A stretch of DNA of 64,000 bases from Kribbella antiqua (lineage in GTDB: Bacteria > Actinomycetota > Actinomycetes > Propionibacteriales > Kribbellaceae). The stretch is from positions 310,001 through 374,000 of the forward strand of contig NZ_SLWR01000004.1 in assembly GCF_004345665.1 (NCBI RefSeq), given 5' to 3'. The notes under the pieces were generated by a model. That model ran no database searches and was not told the DNA's origin. It worked only from the letters and a program-made list of their open reading frames with translations. The position numbers were made by a program, and so were the translations under genes. Shown piece by piece: positions 38,549 to 46,893 of the stretch (position 1 is the first letter of the stretch; every line of letters begins with the position of its first letter).

Positions 38549-40084
38549 TCAGTTGGGCTGGTCGCCCTCGGGGTGGTAGGCGCAGGTGTCGGCGAGGTTC
38601 TGGGTGGGGGCGGATGGGGTCTTCGTCGCCGTCGGCTTGCGGGTCGGGCTCGGGGACTTGGACGGCGTACTCGCGGACTTGGACGGCGTACTCGCGACCG
38701 GAGCCGGCTCGGCCAGGGCCTTCTGGACGGTCTCGCGGAGGCCTTCGTAATCCGGGTGGAGGTATTTCAGCCGGAGCTTGGAGACGTCCAGGTTGACGTT
38801 GGACACCGTGCCCGACTTGACCTTCAAAGCCAGCTGGACCAGCGCCGGCAGCAGTTCCTGCGGGATGTCGGTGCGAAGCGTTTTCTGTCCGGCCTTGGCG
38901 ATCGCCTGGTACTTCGTCACCAGCGTGCGCGGATCGGCGGCATCGACGATCGCCTTGATCGCGCAGCGCTGCCGGATCTGCCGCTGGTCGTCGTTGGCGC
39001 CGTACCGGCCACGGGCGAACCAGAGCGCTTTCGGGCCACTGAGGTGCTGGTTCGGGCCCGGCTCGATCCAGGCCGGCGGCGGGATGTTGGCACTGCTGAC
39101 GCCGCCCATCGCGACCCGCTCGTTGACGTTGACGGTGATCCCGCCGAGCGCGTCGACCAGTTCGGCGAAGCCCTTCAGGTTGACCTGCAGGTAGTAGTCG
39201 AGCTTCAGCCCGGTTGCCTCGCCGACCGACTGCTTGAGTACGTCGGCGCCCTCGTTGTCGGACGGGCCGAGAATGCCGGGGTGCTTATCCGGGATGTTCT
39301 GGTACATCGCGGTCAGCATCCACTCCAGCCGGCCCTCCAGGCTGAGCCCTTCCTTGCCGAAGCCGTTGGGATAGAACTTGTGCAGCGGCGAGTCTTTCGG
39401 GAACGGCATGAACGTCAGCTGCCGCGGCATCGAGATCAACGCGGTGTTGCCGGTCTTGGTGTCGATACTCGCCACGATCACCGTGTCGGTGCGAACCCCC
39501 GGGCGACCTGGTTCGTCGTCACCGCCGAGGAGCAGCAGGTTCAGCCGCGGCTTGTCCTCCCACGGATCCTTCTCGTTGACGACCGACGGCCGGGTCGCGC
39601 TCTTGCTCTCGCCCTGCGCCGCGAACACGTCCTGCACTAGGTCGCGCTGCGCCAGCACATTCTGTACGCCGATAGTCGCCGGAGCCGCGATCGCGAAGCA
39701 CAGCAGGCCGACCAGCAGTGCACCGACCGCCCGGCCGCCCGGACCGGCCGTTGCCGGACGCAACGAGCGGTGCGAGGCGATGATCACCAGGATCCACATC
39801 AACGCGACCACGCCGATCAGCACGGAGGTCGCCAGCAACCGGCTGGGTACGACGGTTGCCGCGAGTACCTCGTCGCGCCGGGTCAGACCGACGTACAGAC
39901 CGAGCCCGACCAGACCGAGGGTGACGGCCAGGATGAACGTGCCGAGCTTGCGGCGGCCGCCGGCGATGAATCCGGTGCCCGGGAGCAGGACGCCGAGAAG
40001 CGTCAGCCCGAGCAGTGCGGGGACTGTTCGCCGTCTATTGGAGGGCGCGTCTGACTTCCCCGTGTCGCTCGAGCGTGTCCCCAT
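38549..40084 (-). CDS. LytR-CpsA-Psr (LCP) family cell-wall ligase
   Basis: 511 residues. Four N-terminal membrane helices are followed by the extracellular LCP domain (about residues 180-440): RTDTVIVASID, ISMPRQLTF, DYYLQVNLKGFAELVDALGG and LSGPKALWFARGRYGANDDQR hold the conserved Asp and Arg residues that bind the polyprenyl pyrophosphate. LCP enzymes attach arabinogalactan-type or teichoic-type polymers to peptidoglycan. The C-terminus is a Ser/Thr/Pro/Lys-rich tail with two STPSKS repeats. The ATG with AGGGGAGCC before it is chosen over an upstream TTG. Four N-terminal helices are more than the usual single anchor. Confidence 0.93.
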   Translation of the reverse strand: MGTRSSDTGKSDAPSNRRRTVPALLGLTLLGVLLPGTGFIAGGRRKLGTFILAVTLGLVGLGLYVGLTRRDEVLAATVVPSRLLATSVLIGVVALMWILVIIASHRSLRPATAGPGGRAVGALLVGLLCFAIAAPATIGVQNVLAQRDLVQDVFAAQGESKSATRPSVVNEKDPWEDKPRLNLLLLGGDDEPGRPGVRTDTVIVASIDTKTGNTALISMPRQLTFMPFPKDSPLHKFYPNGFGKEGLSLEGRLEWMLTAMYQNIPDKHPGILGPSDNEGADVLKQSVGEATGLKLDYYLQVNLKGFAELVDALGGITVNVNERVAMGGVSSANIPPPAWIEPGPNQHLSGPKALWFARGRYGANDDQRQIRQRCAIKAIVDAADPRTLVTKYQAIAKAGQKTLRTDIPQELLPALVQLALKVKSGTVSNVNLDVSKLRLKYLHPDYEGLRETVQKALAEPAPVASTPSKSASTPSKSPSPTRKPTATKTPSAPTQNLADTCAYHPEGDQPN

Positions 40085-40171
40085 GGCTCCCCTGTCGCCG
40101 GCCCCAGAACCAGTGTGCGTCAAGTACCCGCACCTGTACCTCCTCAGACGTGTTACAGGGTCGATCGGTTG

Positions 40172-40846
40172 TCACACGGGCAGATGACCGCCCGCGAAGC
40201 CGGGGGTTTCGACCAGGGTGCGGACGACGGTCGCGATCCGGGCCGGCGGAGTCCACTTGCTGGTGTCGGCGTTCGGCATCGCGGCGCGGTTGGCCGGGGT
40301 GTCGATGGTGCCGGGCACGATGGTGTTCACCCGGATGCCGTCCCGCGCGTACTCCGCGTGCAGGGCGTCCGCGAACGCGATCACGCCCGCCTTCGCGGTG
40401 ATGTACCCGGCGGCTCCGGAGAACGGCCGAACCGCGGCGCCGCTCGACGTACAAACGATTGCTCCACGACCCGCCGCGAGCAGATGCGGGAGCACGCCTT
40501 GAGTGATCAGGTACGTCGGTCGGAGGTTCAACCGGAGCTGGCTCTCGAAATCCTCGATCGGCGTCTCGTGGACGCGAGACCCTGAGGCGAACCCGCCGAC
40601 AAGGTTGACCAGGGCGGTCAGTGGTGCGTTCTCGTCCGCAGCCGCGAGTGCGACGACGTCCGCCGTACCGGCCGGGTCATAGGGATCGGCGATCACCGGG
40701 TTGAGCGCCGGATGCGAGCCGAGGCGGCCCAGCGACTCCTCGGTCCGTCCCGGTACGACGACCCGCCACCCGGCCTGCAGGAACTCCGCCGTCACCGCCG
40801 CCCCCAGCACACCGGTGCCCCCGGCAACCACAACCGTCTCAGTCAT
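40172..40846 (-). CDS. short-chain dehydrogenase/reductase
   Basis: 224 residues. VVAGGTGVLGAAV (a GGTGxLG cofactor loop), LVNLVGG in place of the usual NNAG, CTSSGAAV, and YITAKAGVIAFADALHAEY with the catalytic Y-x3-K. The missing second asparagine marks an atypical SDR; the substrate is unknown. The ATG chosen (MTETVVV) has a GTG three codons upstream as alternative. It is divergent from the epimerase gene, 57 bases away. Confidence 0.9.
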   Translation of the reverse strand: MTETVVVAGGTGVLGAAVTAEFLQAGWRVVVPGRTEESLGRLGSHPALNPVIADPYDPAGTADVVALAAADENAPLTALVNLVGGFASGSRVHETPIEDFESQLRLNLRPTYLITQGVLPHLLAAGRGAIVCTSSGAAVRPFSGAAGYITAKAGVIAFADALHAEYARDGIRVNTIVPGTIDTPANRAAMPNADTSKWTPPARIATVVRTLVETPGFAGGHLPV

Positions 40847-40903
40847 ACCCGGCACCCTAATCCGGTCGACCGTGGACCATGCCCCGGGTTAGCGTCGGCG
40901 GTT

Positions 40904-41851
40904 GTGCGGATTCTGATGCTGGGTGGAAACGGTTTCGTCGGGCAAGCGATCGTGGCGGACGCGCTGGAGCATGGGCATGAGGTGACCTCGTTCAGCCGCG
41001 GCAAGAGCGGTCCCGGTCTTCCCGAGGCGGTGACGCAATTGGTCGGTGATCGGGAAAACGGTAACTACGACGCGCTGCGGACCGGCGAGTGGGACACAGT
41101 CGTCGACCTGAGCGCGTTCCAGACTCGTCAGGTCGATCAGGCGATGGACGTCCTTGGTGATCGGATCGGCCGGTACGTGTTCATCTCGAGCCACGCGGTC
41201 TACGCGCGCGAGCTGCCGCCGGGGACCGACGAAACCGCTCCACGCCGTGCGCCGATGCGCGCGGCCGACGTGCTGACAAACGAAACCTACGGTCCCTGCA
41301 AGGTCGCCTGCGAAGACGACGTGCTGGAGCGGTACGGCGATCGCGCGACGATCGTGCGCCCGGGGAAGGTGACCGGTCCGGGCGACTCGTCAGCAACCGT
41401 TGTCTATTGGGTACGGCGAGGTGCGCGCGGCGGCCGGGTGGCGTTGCCGACGACACCCGAGCAGCCGTTGCAGTTCATCGACAGCCGGGATCTGGGGCGA
41501 CTCGTCGTACAGCTGATCGAGGACGAGCGCGCGGGTGCGTTCAACGCGGTCGGTCCCTTCACCACGATCGGCGAGTTCATCCAGCTCGCGGCCGAGCTGG
41601 CTGGCACCACTGTCGAGTTGGTGCAGGTCCCGGCAGACTCGGCACCGGCGCGGTTCCCCTTGATGGAGCCGGAGACCGAATGGAACTCCCGGCGGCGTGA
41701 TCCGTCGAAGGCGCGCTCGGCGGGGATGCCGGTGACGCCGGTGCGCAAGACGATCGCCGACGTACTCGCGTGGGACCGCGACCGCGGCGAGCCGGCACTC
41801 GGAGTCGGCCTGTCGGCGGAAGAGGAAGCGGCGCTACTCGGGCAAGGCTAG
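40904..41851 (+). CDS. NAD-dependent epimerase/dehydratase-like protein
   Basis: 315 residues, an extended SDR: RILMLGGNGFVGQAIVADAL (GxxGxxG), SAFQTRQVDQAM, FISSHAVYA, YGPCKVACEDDVLERYG (Y-x3-K), RPGKVTGPGDSS and FIDSRDLGRLVVQLIE. It may act on a sugar nucleotide or reduce a small ketone; isoflavone-reductase-like members share these blocks. GTG start; no clear ribosome binding site. Its end overlaps the convergent membrane protein gene by 18 bases. Confidence 0.88.
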   Translation: MRILMLGGNGFVGQAIVADALEHGHEVTSFSRGKSGPGLPEAVTQLVGDRENGNYDALRTGEWDTVVDLSAFQTRQVDQAMDVLGDRIGRYVFISSHAVYARELPPGTDETAPRRAPMRAADVLTNETYGPCKVACEDDVLERYGDRATIVRPGKVTGPGDSSATVVYWVRRGARGGRVALPTTPEQPLQFIDSRDLGRLVVQLIEDERAGAFNAVGPFTTIGEFIQLAAELAGTTVELVQVPADSAPARFPLMEPETEWNSRRRDPSKARSAGMPVTPVRKTIADVLAWDRDRGEPALGVGLSAEEEAALLGQG

Positions 41852-42709
41852 GGTTCGGCCGGCGTCGCGGGCGGCGTTGATGCTGCGGGTCAGGGTGTCG
41901 CGGAGGGCGGTCGCTTCTTCAGCGAAGCCTTGTACGACGGTTGTGTCGCCGGCTGGTTCGGTCCGGGCGAGGAGCTCGATGTAGCGGTCGCCGTCCTCGA
42001 GGGCTGCTTCGGCGCGGAGGGCGGCATCGGCCGAGCGGACGCGGTCGGCGTACTGGTCGAGGAGGTCGACCTTGCGCTTGATGGCCTGGACCGAGAGGGC
42101 GAGGGCGCGACGCTGCGGGCCGAGGACCGCTTCCAACTCGGCGGTCTTCATGCCCTTCGCCACCTCGCGCTGACGAGCTCGCAGTACGGACTGCTCGTGC
42201 AGCACCTGGCCGATGTCCCAGAGCTGTTCGGGCAGGACCAGGTCGTTCTTCACCTCGTCGAGCAGGCCACGCTGGGTGACTGTTGCCTCAAGCACCGTTT
42301 TCACCGCGCGCTGGGCCCGGCCCAGCAACCGTCCGGCCTCGTCGTCGAAATCCTCCGGGAGCAGGTACTTCCCGTGCTCCAGCCGGACCGCCTTGTGGCC
42401 GCGGTCCTCGACCACGGACTTCACCAGTACGCCGCCGGTGGCGACGAACGCGACGCCGGCCAGGGCGACGGCGGTCCAGCCCGCGACCTCGGCCGGGAGG
42501 GTCGCCGCCATGATGATCAGCGCGAGGATCCAGCCGCCGACGCAGACCGCGAGCCAGACCAGCAGCGTGCCGAAGGTGTTCCCGGGCGCGACCGACCAGG
42601 ACGTCTGCCGCTTCGGCCGCGGCTGCCCCGCCGGTACGAACAACTCGGGCCGGCGCTCGTACAACCGCCGTACGCCGTCGGGCACGTCAGGCGCGAACAC
42701 CGGCTCCAT
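41834..42709 (-). CDS. membrane protein with cytoplasmic coiled coil
   Basis: 291 residues. After 45 polar residues two membrane helices follow (TLLVWLAVCVGGWILALIIM and AGWTAVALAGVAFVATGGVL), then a long helical, charge-rich C-terminal part with heptad-like runs (QREVAKGMKTAELEAVLG). No family motif is recognised. Its start has GGAGG five bases upstream of ATG. Nothing in the neighbours explains a function. Confidence 0.85.
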   Translation of the reverse strand: MEPVFAPDVPDGVRRLYERRPELFVPAGQPRPKRQTSWSVAPGNTFGTLLVWLAVCVGGWILALIIMAATLPAEVAGWTAVALAGVAFVATGGVLVKSVVEDRGHKAVRLEHGKYLLPEDFDDEAGRLLGRAQRAVKTVLEATVTQRGLLDEVKNDLVLPEQLWDIGQVLHEQSVLRARQREVAKGMKTAELEAVLGPQRRALALSVQAIKRKVDLLDQYADRVRSADAALRAEAALEDGDRYIELLARTEPAGDTTVVQGFAEEATALRDTLTRSINAARDAGRTLALPE

Positions 42710-42743
42710 CGGCACCTCCGCAGCATGTCGAACCTGTCGGCAC

Positions 42744-43658
42744 TCAGCGTAGCCGGGACAGTTTCATTTCCAGACCGTCGAGGACGAGTTCGAGACCGAA
42801 CTCGAACAGTTGGTCCAGGTCGTAGTCGAACTCGAAGCCGTCCTGCTCGAACAGCGCGCGGAAACCGGTCAGGTTCTCCAGGCTGATCATCGTGGTGAGC
42901 TGGTTGTTGTACTGGTCGGCCCATTCGTCGGCAGTCAGGCCGGTGTCCTGCTCGGCCTGCACCTCGGACTCCATCGCCAGCGCGAGACCGCGGATGTTGG
43001 CGAAGAGGCTGATCGCGGTGTACATCAAGGCGCTCTTGTCGAGCTTGAAGGGGGCTAGAGCGCGGAGCACGGCGTCGGTGTGTGGGAGCAGGTTCGGCAG
43101 CAGCTGTGGCCGGCTGAGGCTGATCGCACTCGCCAGCCACAGATGCCGCCGGTACGCCACCCACTGCCGCCGAGCCACCGCTTCGATCGCATCCCGCCAG
43201 TTCGCCGGTTGCGTCGCCGGCGGCGCAAACTCCCCGATCGCCGTATCAACCATCTTCAACACCAGCGCGTCCTTGCCACCCACATGCCGATAGAGCGCCA
43301 TGGTCGCCACGCCGAGCTCGCCCGCAATCCGCCGCATGGACAAGGCCTGCAGTCCTTCGGCATCGGCGATGTCGATCGCTCTCCGCACCACCTCATCCCG
43401 GCTGAGTTCCGGCGGCGCGACCCTGGACGGCCGGGCGGACGCGCGAGGCGCTCCAACGACCGTGCCGACTCCGGGCCGCGCCTCGACCAGGTCCAGTTGC
43501 TGAAGCACCTGAAGCGCTTTCGTGGCCGTCGCCATCGCGACTCCGAACTCCCGCACGAGCGCCCGGGTGGACGGCACCCGGTCGCCCGGAGCCAGTTCGC
43601 CCGCTTCGATCCGCCGCCGGAGCTCGCCCGCGATCAGCCGGTACGGCGCTTCACCCAT
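42744..43658 (-). CDS. GntR-TetR fusion transcriptional regulator
   Basis: 304 residues. Residues 1-70 are a GntR winged helix (PYRLIAGELRRRIEAGELAPG, PSTRALVREFGVAMATATKALQ), residues about 90-140 a TetR helix-turn-helix (AIDIADAEGLQALSMRRIAG, LGVATMALYRHVGGKDALVLKM), and the rest a TetR_C ligand domain. Two different DNA-binding folds in one chain are a known but uncommon actinobacterial architecture. AGGAGGATCG precedes the ATG. It is divergent from an FAD monooxygenase, which it probably controls via the repeats at 43722-43746. Confidence 0.92.
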   Translation of the reverse strand: MGEAPYRLIAGELRRRIEAGELAPGDRVPSTRALVREFGVAMATATKALQVLQQLDLVEARPGVGTVVGAPRASARPSRVAPPELSRDEVVRRAIDIADAEGLQALSMRRIAGELGVATMALYRHVGGKDALVLKMVDTAIGEFAPPATQPANWRDAIEAVARRQWVAYRRHLWLASAISLSRPQLLPNLLPHTDAVLRALAPFKLDKSALMYTAISLFANIRGLALAMESEVQAEQDTGLTADEWADQYNNQLTTMISLENLTGFRALFEQDGFEFDYDLDQLFEFGLELVLDGLEMKLSRLR

Positions 43659-43721
43659 CGATCCTCCTGTACTAGTGCGCTTCAGGCCTCCGCCTAGACA
43701 CGTAACCCAGTGCACTGGACG

Positions 43722-43746
43722 GTGTACGTGTACAGCGTACGTGTAC
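43722..43746. promoter_or_regulatory. direct repeats GTACGTGTAC before the FAD monooxygenase
   Basis: GTACGTGTAC occurs twice, 3 bases apart (43724 and 43737), with an extra GTGTAC in front. The pair lies 24 bases before the monooxygenase start in the divergent region of the GntR-TetR fusion gene and is the best candidate operator. Confidence 0.55.
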
Positions 43747-43769
43747 TACCTCAGGGAGAGGAAGACACC

Positions 43770-45005
43770 ATGACGAAGACTGTTCTCATCTCGGGCGGCG
43801 GGATCGCGGGACCGGCGCTGGCCTACTGGCTGCGGCGGCACGGGTTCACGCCGACGATCGTCGAGATCGCGCCGGCGCCCCGGCCCGGTGGGCAGACCAT
43901 CGACATCCGCGGCATCTCGAAGGTGGTGGTCGAGCGGATGGGTCTGATGCCGGCGATCAAGGAGGCGCAGCTGCACGAGCGCGGCCTCGAGTACGTCCGC
44001 GCCAACGGCCGCCGTGCCGCCGCGATGCCGGTCGAACTCTTGGACGGCGCCGGCGCGGTCGCCGAGATCGAGATCCTCCGCGGCGACCTCGCCAGCATCC
44101 TCCAGCAGGCGACCACCGGCGTCGCATACCTGTACGGCGACTCGATCTCTGCGCTGGACCAAGACGCACAGGGCGTGCTCGTCACCTTCACCAGCGGACT
44201 GCAGCGACGGTTCGACCTGGTGGTCGGGGCCGACGGGGTGCACTCCAAGACTCGCCGGCTTGCTTTTGGCCCGGAGGAGCAGTTCGTGCAGCACCTCGGC
44301 GGCTACACGTCGTACTTCACGGTCGAGACGCCGGAGCCGCTCGATCACTGGATGCGGATCCACTCGGCGCGCGGTGGGCGTTGGGTCGGGCTGCGGCCGG
44401 ACCACGACCCGCGGTACGCCAAGGCGCTGCTCAGCTTCCGCGCTCCCCTGCTCAGCTACGACCGCCGTGACGTCGAGGCGCAGAAGGCCTTGCTGACCGA
44501 GCGGTTCACCGGCCTCGGCTGGCACACCGACCACATCCTTGCCGGCATGCGCGCCGCGAACGATTTCTACTTCGACACCATCAGCCGCGTCGTGGTCCCG
44601 GAGTGGTCCCGCGGCCGAGTCGTGCTCGTCGGCGATGCCGGGTACTGCGGTTCGCCGCTGGCTGGGCACGGGACGGCGCTCTCACTGGTCGGTGCGTACG
44701 TCCTCGCCGGTGAGCTGGCTGCCGCCGAAGGTGATCACGTTCGCGCGTTCCCGTCGTACCAGAAGATCATGCAGGCGTACGTCGAGCAGCGGATGGAACT
44801 GCCGCCGGGCGGGATCAAGATGGCGATGCCGATGACATCGCTCGGCATCCGGCTGCGCGACACCTCGACCCGGCTGATGACGTCGCGTCCGTTCGCCGGT
44901 CTCCTCGCGAAGCTGGCGGTCGGGCAGCCGGACAAGATCGAGCTGAAGGACTACTCAGTCAAGCGGGGAGACCCAGTCGGGGTTGCGGCCGAGGAGGCCG
45001 AGTAG
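43770..45005 (+). CDS. FAD-dependent monooxygenase (TetX/PHBH-like)
   Basis: 411 residues. VLISGGGIAGPALAYWLRRHG (GxGxxG Rossmann), RGDLASILQQA (the Arg of the RxxL motif), VVGADGVHSKTRR (DG motif) and VVLVGDAGYCGSPLAGHGTALSLVGA (GD motif) are the three sites of class A flavin monooxygenases, which hydroxylate aromatic compounds or antibiotics. Its 3' end overlaps the convergent DinB-like gene by 51 bases. The divergent GntR-TetR fusion suggests that its substrate is the inducer. Confidence 0.93.
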   Translation: MTKTVLISGGGIAGPALAYWLRRHGFTPTIVEIAPAPRPGGQTIDIRGISKVVVERMGLMPAIKEAQLHERGLEYVRANGRRAAAMPVELLDGAGAVAEIEILRGDLASILQQATTGVAYLYGDSISALDQDAQGVLVTFTSGLQRRFDLVVGADGVHSKTRRLAFGPEEQFVQHLGGYTSYFTVETPEPLDHWMRIHSARGGRWVGLRPDHDPRYAKALLSFRAPLLSYDRRDVEAQKALLTERFTGLGWHTDHILAGMRAANDFYFDTISRVVVPEWSRGRVVLVGDAGYCGSPLAGHGTALSLVGAYVLAGELAAAEGDHVRAFPSYQKIMQAYVEQRMELPPGGIKMAMPMTSLGIRLRDTSTRLMTSRPFAGLLAKLAVGQPDKIELKDYSVKRGDPVGVAAEEAE

Positions 45006-45545
45006 CTGGTCGAACTTGGAGGCGTCGCCGGGGACCTTGACGCTGCGTTCGAACGCGGCGCCGGGGCCCCGGATGGAGTCGGTGTCCGGGATCCGGCGGG
45101 CCAGGTCGAGCGCCCTCTCGACCATGTCCTGCGGCGGGTCGAAAGGTACGTCGATCGCCCGGGCGACGTCCCACGCGTGCACAACGCAGAAGAGCTGGTG
45201 GAAGGTCAGCGCGATGCGGCGCGGGTACGAGCCGAACTCGCGGATCTCCACCAGCCGGTCCAGCGCGCCGCCGTCGGCGAACGCGTCCGCAACCTGCACG
45301 TTGGACCGCCGGTAGGCGCCGGCCGGATTGTCCCCGAGCCGGCCGCTGTTCCAGGCCCGGCCCGGCGCCGAGCCGTTGAGCGCGGCCTGCGCGAACCCCT
45401 CGTTCGCGCCGACGATGTGGCGGAGCAGCCCACGAACTGTCCAGTCCGGGCAGGGGGTCGGGAACCACAGGTGCTCGGGCCGCACCTGCATCACAACCTC
45501 TCCCAGCACCGCGCCGGCCCGCCGATCCAGATCCCGGATATCCAT
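44955..45545 (-). CDS. DinB-like metal-binding protein (TIGR03086/maleylpyruvate isomerase family)
   Basis: 196 residues. PTPCPDWTVRGLLRHIVG holds the first conserved histidine and FHQLFCVVHAWDVARAI the second H with D, the metal ligands of mycothiol-dependent maleylpyruvate isomerase-type DinB proteins (TIGR03086). These use mycothiol or a divalent metal in thiol chemistry. Start ATG with GGAGGAGCG upstream. Its end lies inside the convergent FAD monooxygenase gene. Confidence 0.9.
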   Translation of the reverse strand: MDIRDLDRRAGAVLGEVVMQVRPEHLWFPTPCPDWTVRGLLRHIVGANEGFAQAALNGSAPGRAWNSGRLGDNPAGAYRRSNVQVADAFADGGALDRLVEIREFGSYPRRIALTFHQLFCVVHAWDVARAIDVPFDPPQDMVERALDLARRIPDTDSIRGPGAAFERSVKVPGDASKFDQLLGLLGRNPDWVSPLD

Positions 45546-45715
45546 CCGCGCTCCTCCCGTTGTGGCCTCGCGCCCCGTGATTGGCAGCCGCGAGCAATCC
45601 TCGGCGGGAGACCTTGGCCACCCTCGCCGAGCATAGGCCCGGTAGACCGGTTTCGGCAGAGACCTGCGCTGAGCACAAGGGACAACTCGCGCAGCGGCCA
45701 GGTAGCCTGAGCGGC

Positions 45716-46300
45716 ATGGCTGGGACGCTCTACATCACCGGTGACAAGGCCGCGGACGGTCTGCTGAACAAGGACGGGACCGCGTTGCTGATCGGCATGC
45801 TGCTGGATCAGCAGGTGCCGATGGAGTGGGCCTTCAGCGGGCCGGCCAAGCTGAAAGAGCGCCTCGGGCACGTCGACGCGCGCAAGATCGCGGCGATGGA
45901 CGAGGCGGACTTCGTTGCGGTGTGCGCGGAGAAGCCGTCGATCCACCGGTTCCCCGGCTCGATGGGCAAGCGGATCCACCAGCTCTGCACAGTCCTCACC
46001 GACGAGTACGGCGGTAAGGCGTCGAACATCTGGAAGGACCTCGCCACCGGCGCCGAGCTCTACCGGCGGCTGCACGCACTTCCCGGGTACGGCGAGGAGA
46101 AGTCGCACATCTTCGTCGCCATCCTGGCCAAGACCCAAGGCGTCGCGCCGGAGGGCTGGCGCGAGGCGGCCGGCAAGTTCGGCGACGACGTACCGCGCTC
46201 GGTCGCCGACATCAGCGACCCGGAGTCACTCGCCAAGGTGCGCGAGTGGAAGAAGGCCCAGAAGGCCGCCAAGCGCAACAAACAAGATCAGCCAATCTGA
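45716..46300 (+). CDS. HhH-GPD-type base-excision repair protein
   Basis: 194 residues: LYITGDKAADGLLNKDGTAL, IGMLLDQQVPMEWAFSG (the helix where HhH glycosylases contact DNA), LHALPGYGEEKSHIFVAILAK, which is the helix-hairpin-helix with LPGYG, and GWREAAGKFG. It matches the stand-alone HhH-GPD family TIGR03252 of actinobacteria, related to glycosylases but with a divergent catalytic site (no clear Lys/Asp pair). No [4Fe-4S] cysteines are seen. Confidence 0.88.
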   Translation: MAGTLYITGDKAADGLLNKDGTALLIGMLLDQQVPMEWAFSGPAKLKERLGHVDARKIAAMDEADFVAVCAEKPSIHRFPGSMGKRIHQLCTVLTDEYGGKASNIWKDLATGAELYRRLHALPGYGEEKSHIFVAILAKTQGVAPEGWREAAGKFGDDVPRSVADISDPESLAKVREWKKAQKAAKRNKQDQPI

Positions 46301-46338
46301 CTCCTCGCCAGAGTAATCAGCCGATCCGAGCTCCCGCT

Positions 46339-46818
46339 TCAGTCCAGCTGCAGGCGCGGAGTCGAGTAGAAGGTCGGCGCTCTGTCGGGGCCGAACTCGA
46401 CCCCGCTGAACGGCGCATGCTCACCGAACGGCGACAGGATCCGGATCACCGTGCCGTCGGGATCGGGTACGTCGAGTTGCACACCCCCGCCCGGCCCGCG
46501 GTCGAACAACGGGTCATGCTCCACACCGAGCTCATCGAAGCGCTCGACCAGCTCCTTCAGTACGTCGACCGACGGTACGCCGAGGCTGACGACGTCGAAG
46601 CCGGCCAGCGACGGTTCGCCGGACACGGTGTCGAGCCGTCGCAAGCCGATCAGAAACCGCTCGGCGTCATCGGTGAGGACCGCGCCGGTGACGCCGCTGG
46701 GATCGGCGAACTCCCAGGCCAGCCGCAGCCCGAACACCCGGCGGTACCAGTTGACGCTGCGCTGGAGATCGGTCACCGGGATCTTCACCTGCAAGATCCG
46801 CTCGAAGCCCAGGTCCAT
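46339..46818 (-). CDS. VOC-family (glyoxalase/bleomycin-resistance) protein
   Basis: 159 residues. MDLGFERILQVKIPVTDLQ and SVNWYRRVFGLRLAWE begin the first beta-alpha-beta-beta-beta unit; VSLGVPSVDVLKELVERFDELGV and VQLDVPDPDGTVIRILSP close the second. VOC proteins bind a metal between the units and act as dioxygenases, isomerases or drug-binding proteins. AGGGGG lies close to the ATG chosen. Ligand unknown. Confidence 0.9.
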   Translation of the reverse strand: MDLGFERILQVKIPVTDLQRSVNWYRRVFGLRLAWEFADPSGVTGAVLTDDAERFLIGLRRLDTVSGEPSLAGFDVVSLGVPSVDVLKELVERFDELGVEHDPLFDRGPGGGVQLDVPDPDGTVIRILSPFGEHAPFSGVEFGPDRAPTFYSTPRLQLD

Positions 46819-46893
46819 CGCGATTCCCCCTCGAAGTCGGCCTCCCCCGAGGATGACGGCCACTGGCCCGCGGTGCCAACCCCGTTGTGGAGG

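Noticed and set aside
43722..43746. The GTAC-rich repeats as a satellite or CRISPR-like array
   Set aside because: Only two units with a 3-base gap; no spacer variety, and similar GTAC words are common in the window.
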